A DNA stretch of 64,000 nt from Arabidopsis thaliana. Taxonomy: Eukaryota > Streptophyta > Magnoliopsida > Brassicales > Brassicaceae. The notes below the pieces were generated by a model. The model did not search any database and was not told the origin of the DNA. It saw only the letters and a list, made by a program, of their open reading frames with translations. A program made the position numbers and the translations under genes. Below are positions 61,380-64,000 of this stretch, piece by piece (the first letter of the stretch is position 1; each line of letters begins with the position of its first letter). The stretch is from NCBI RefSeq assembly GCF_000001735.4, contig NC_003076.8, forward strand, positions 5,642,001 to 5,706,000. Direction: 5' to 3'.

Positions 61380-64000
61380 TCATTCGCACTTGAGCATGGC
61401 TTTGATCCTTTGAACGGTGGAGCTAATCAAGGTATTGACTGTGGTGGCAGAAACTTCCAGGTTGGTATCAGGAGAGTAACTCGGACCGGAGACAAGGATC
61501 TGGAAAGCCACGGTGAGGAGTGTATAGCTGCCACCCTCGGCTTCGCCCTCGGAAGGACGGCCGTCACGGGAGATCATAAAACCGGAAGGGAGGATTGGAA
61601 TGGTGGTAGGATCGATATCGCCTGAAATGGCAGCGCAGGCGGTGTTTAGATCCATTGGAGCGTAGGCCACCATTCCTCCCAATGCATCTTTGAAGCTATC
61701 TTGGAGTATCATTAGCTTAGTATTAATATCCCTAATTGAAGGCTATATAAGAAAACAAAAAAAAAAACCAATCATATAGTTAATGCCAAAGTTATTGAAA
61801 TTGTAATAGAATTTATTAATATAGATGTGAATAACTTTCCGATTTATTCAAGATTTGATGACCGGATCTATAAAACAAAAACGAACAAAGTTGACCGGTT
61901 CTATGGAACTTTTGCTCTTTTATCACATCTCTATTTAAATGCTAGCTATGCTAAATATAAAGTTTTCTATCCTATAAAAATCATTAGTTTTTTCAGTAAG
62001 AGTAATATATATACCTCGAGAAAAGACACAGTGTTCCTTGGGTTTGATCCGGTGACGAAACGAGCAGCCTCAGTCGCTGGATTCCCATGGCACAGAACGT
62101 CCCACTTTTTTGCATACAAACATTAAAAATCTTGTTAATTACCAAAAAGTAAAAAAGAAGCTGATTAATAAGTTGGACTTGTGCAGTGAATGAAGCCATT
62201 TATTCTTACCTGGTGACGAACCTCCAGATTCTTAAGGAAATCGTACACTTGGACAGGAGGGAGAGGGAGGGATAAAGATGAACCAGCACAGACAATGAGA
62301 CCGGGCGGTTGACCCGCCTCATTGTTTATCCGCACCCCAATCCTAATTCCGCTGTTGTTAGTTTCAGACTGTGGCGAGAAGTCGAGTTTGTTAACCATTT
62401 TCATCATCCATGCAAAGTTCCTCAACATTCTTTCTCCCAAATGCATTACGCTATTTCTGCCTCGTATTGTTTGCACAACTACAAAAAAAAATCACAACAT
62501 TTTAAATTATTCATATATACCAAAAGTTTTGAAACTATCACTTGTTGTCAATATTAAATCCGCATTTTTAACACATTTTAAGTTGCACAAAAAAAAAGTT
62601 ACTTTGTATATTAATGTACGATATAATATAGGTAGGTGTAGATGTAATTAAGTACCTCCGGGATTGTCATTGTTGGGCAAGGCAGGGACGGAGGTGGAGA
62701 AAATCAGCCTCTCACACGTCCTCTCAAGAGTAACGGTCCAACGTCGAGCTCCGTAGCCAAAGCCGCCGTATAAGAGGTCTCTGTAAAGCTTATGTGGCCG
62801 CACTCTATTATCATTCACTACCACATGCTCTATCCACGTCACCTGCCCATTTGTTTTTGTTATTTTCTGGTTTTGCTTTCAATAACACATATTCTCTAAA
62901 AAGTTATTGAAGCTCTCTATATATACACTAATGAAATGGAGAAGAACAGAAGTTTAATTTGAGAAATAAAGGTAAGAGTCTATTAATTGTAGATGTCTAG
63001 ATGAAAATGTTGATCAACATCAATGGGAATAGTTAGAAAGAAAAATGTGTGTGTGTGTGTGTTTGTAAACTATATATTAAAACACAATAGATTTACATAT
63101 ATAATAAAAAGGGATTTTAAAGAGAAGAGAGACCTTAGAGAAGCCGTGGGGCAAGGCTTGAATGAGCACACCTGAGGGACGTTTGGTGCAAATGGGAAAC
63201 GAAAGATCAAACTCAATGTTTGGGAGATGACACGACACATCAGCAATCATCCAGACATTGTCTTCAATTTGTTGGCAAGTCCTTAGGATCATAAATTCCC
63301 TCGGTGGCACCAATGGTGACAGTATGTGCAGTTGCTCATAAATCTGTTTTATTTATCATCCAATTTGTTTTCACCAAATGCTCATAAGTCTTAACAAATA
63401 AAATTTTAAAATATTGTAAAGATTCATACCACTCTTGAGAAAGTTTTTCCTCGATGGTCAACGGAATCCAAGACGTGAATCGTTTTAGCTTCGTTCACAA
63501 TTGTTGGAAAAAGCCTCGCCCATTTCTCCTGCATTATATTGTAAATGTAGCTTTGAGAAAACATGTATGTACGTATAAGTTTAATAGAAAAAGGTATTAC
63601 GATATTTGATCATTCATTTGTTGATGTCAGCTTAGTACGTACCGCAGTTAAGAAGATGTCGATCAAGTTTCCAGCATCCATTTGAACCACCACGACATCT
63701 TTAGAAGACTCAGGACGACCATTTGTGTTAGTCTTAGTAAAATATTTCTCATAGAGCCCTGGATCAATGACGAGCCTATCATCAATAGACGACTTTTTCC
63801 ACATTGTATCATCCATTTGAATGAGGCTCAAAACCTCTGACACCGCTTTTTCCGCTGCTTCCAACATTGCAATTTTCTCCAGTTGAGATAGTGGTTGGAA
63901 ATTCTGCATTTCCAGCGGCTTTCGCGGCTGAGGCGGTGCGGTGGTGTTCATGTTTCCACGAGTGTATGGTCCTCTAAATATGCTTGAAGGCTCGGGGAGA
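61380..64000 (-). CDS. HDG9: HDG9 (partial): START and C-terminal part of an HD-ZIP IV transcription factor
   Basis: Eight exons reach the window edge: 64000-63643 (incomplete 5'), 63528-63430, 63343-63134, 62842-62656, 62478-62210, 62104-62015, 61715-61380, about 515 aa. All junctions are in phase. The visible part is the START lipid-binding domain (EKWARLFPTIVNEAKTIHVL, REFMILRTCQQIEDNVWMI, PSGVLIQALPHGFSKVTWIEH) and the HD-START-associated C-terminal domain (RWTVTLERTCERL, WDVLCHGNPATEAARFVTG, YTLLTVAFQILV). The homeodomain and leucine zipper lie beyond position 64000. The last intron must use the ACTAAG acceptor at 61716-61717, because ATTAG at 61732 breaks the frame. HD-ZIP IV proteins control epidermal and seed gene expression. 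Confidence 0.93.
63046..63064. repeat. GT dinucleotide microsatellite in an HDG9 intron
   Basis: About nine GT units between exons ending at 63134 and starting at 62842; a likely length polymorphism. Confidence 0.7.

Overview
This is plant nuclear DNA and almost certainly Arabidopsis thaliana chromosome 5. The genes have many short introns with plant-type splice sites, the spacers are AT-rich, and the gene order matches the At5g17160-At5g17320 block as I remember it: ENH1, GSTF12/TT19, PSY, SDG40, a PIG-O homologue, NAC086, a TTC27 homologue, ATG5, RVE1, UGP2, HDG9. All exon models were built by hand from splice signals and reading phase. Ten of them give lengths equal to those I recall for the known proteins (ENH1 271, GSTF12 214, PSY 422, SDG40 491, NAC086 476, ATG5 337, RVE1 387, UGP2 470 aa among them). 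Locus numbers come from memory and no database was searched.

Layout. 1-5.7 kb: first exon of a minus-strand gene, then a 116-aa minus-strand gene whose only intron (4.2 kb) holds a solo LTR, a decayed F-box gene and a Helitron 3' end. 7.3-10.7 kb: three plus-strand genes (ENH1 rubredoxin, a degenerate EF-hand protein, a short BAP31-like ER protein). 11.5-13.4 kb: minus-strand polygalacturonase. 14.5-17.3 kb: DUF1218 membrane protein and GSTF12. 17.8-20.1 kb: PSY, followed by a 4.8 kb spacer with a G-box/I-box module. 24.9-31.5 kb: SDG40 and, convergent to it, a 19-exon GPI ethanolamine-phosphate transferase. 32.2-33.2 kb: three tandem box C/D snoRNA-like genes with a telo-box/TATA promoter. 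33.3-35.9 kb: NAC086. 38.0-44.8 kb: a 20-exon TPR protein and a small oxidoreductase-like protein. 45.2-50.4 kb: ATG5 and RVE1. 55.0-58.8 kb: UGP2. 59.35-60.99 kb: a non-autonomous Mutator-like element with a 9-bp target-site duplication. 61.4 kb to the end: 3' part of HDG9.

The protein-coding genes do not form a pathway cluster; they are ordinary housekeeping and developmental genes. PSY (first committed carotenoid step) and GSTF12 (flavonoid carrier) are convergent neighbours but act in separate pathways. The least expected content is non-coding: the snoRNA-like array with compensatory base changes in a hairpin, the solo LTR with an internal ~20-bp repeat array, the transposon-filled intron, and a likely GC-AG intron in ENH1.
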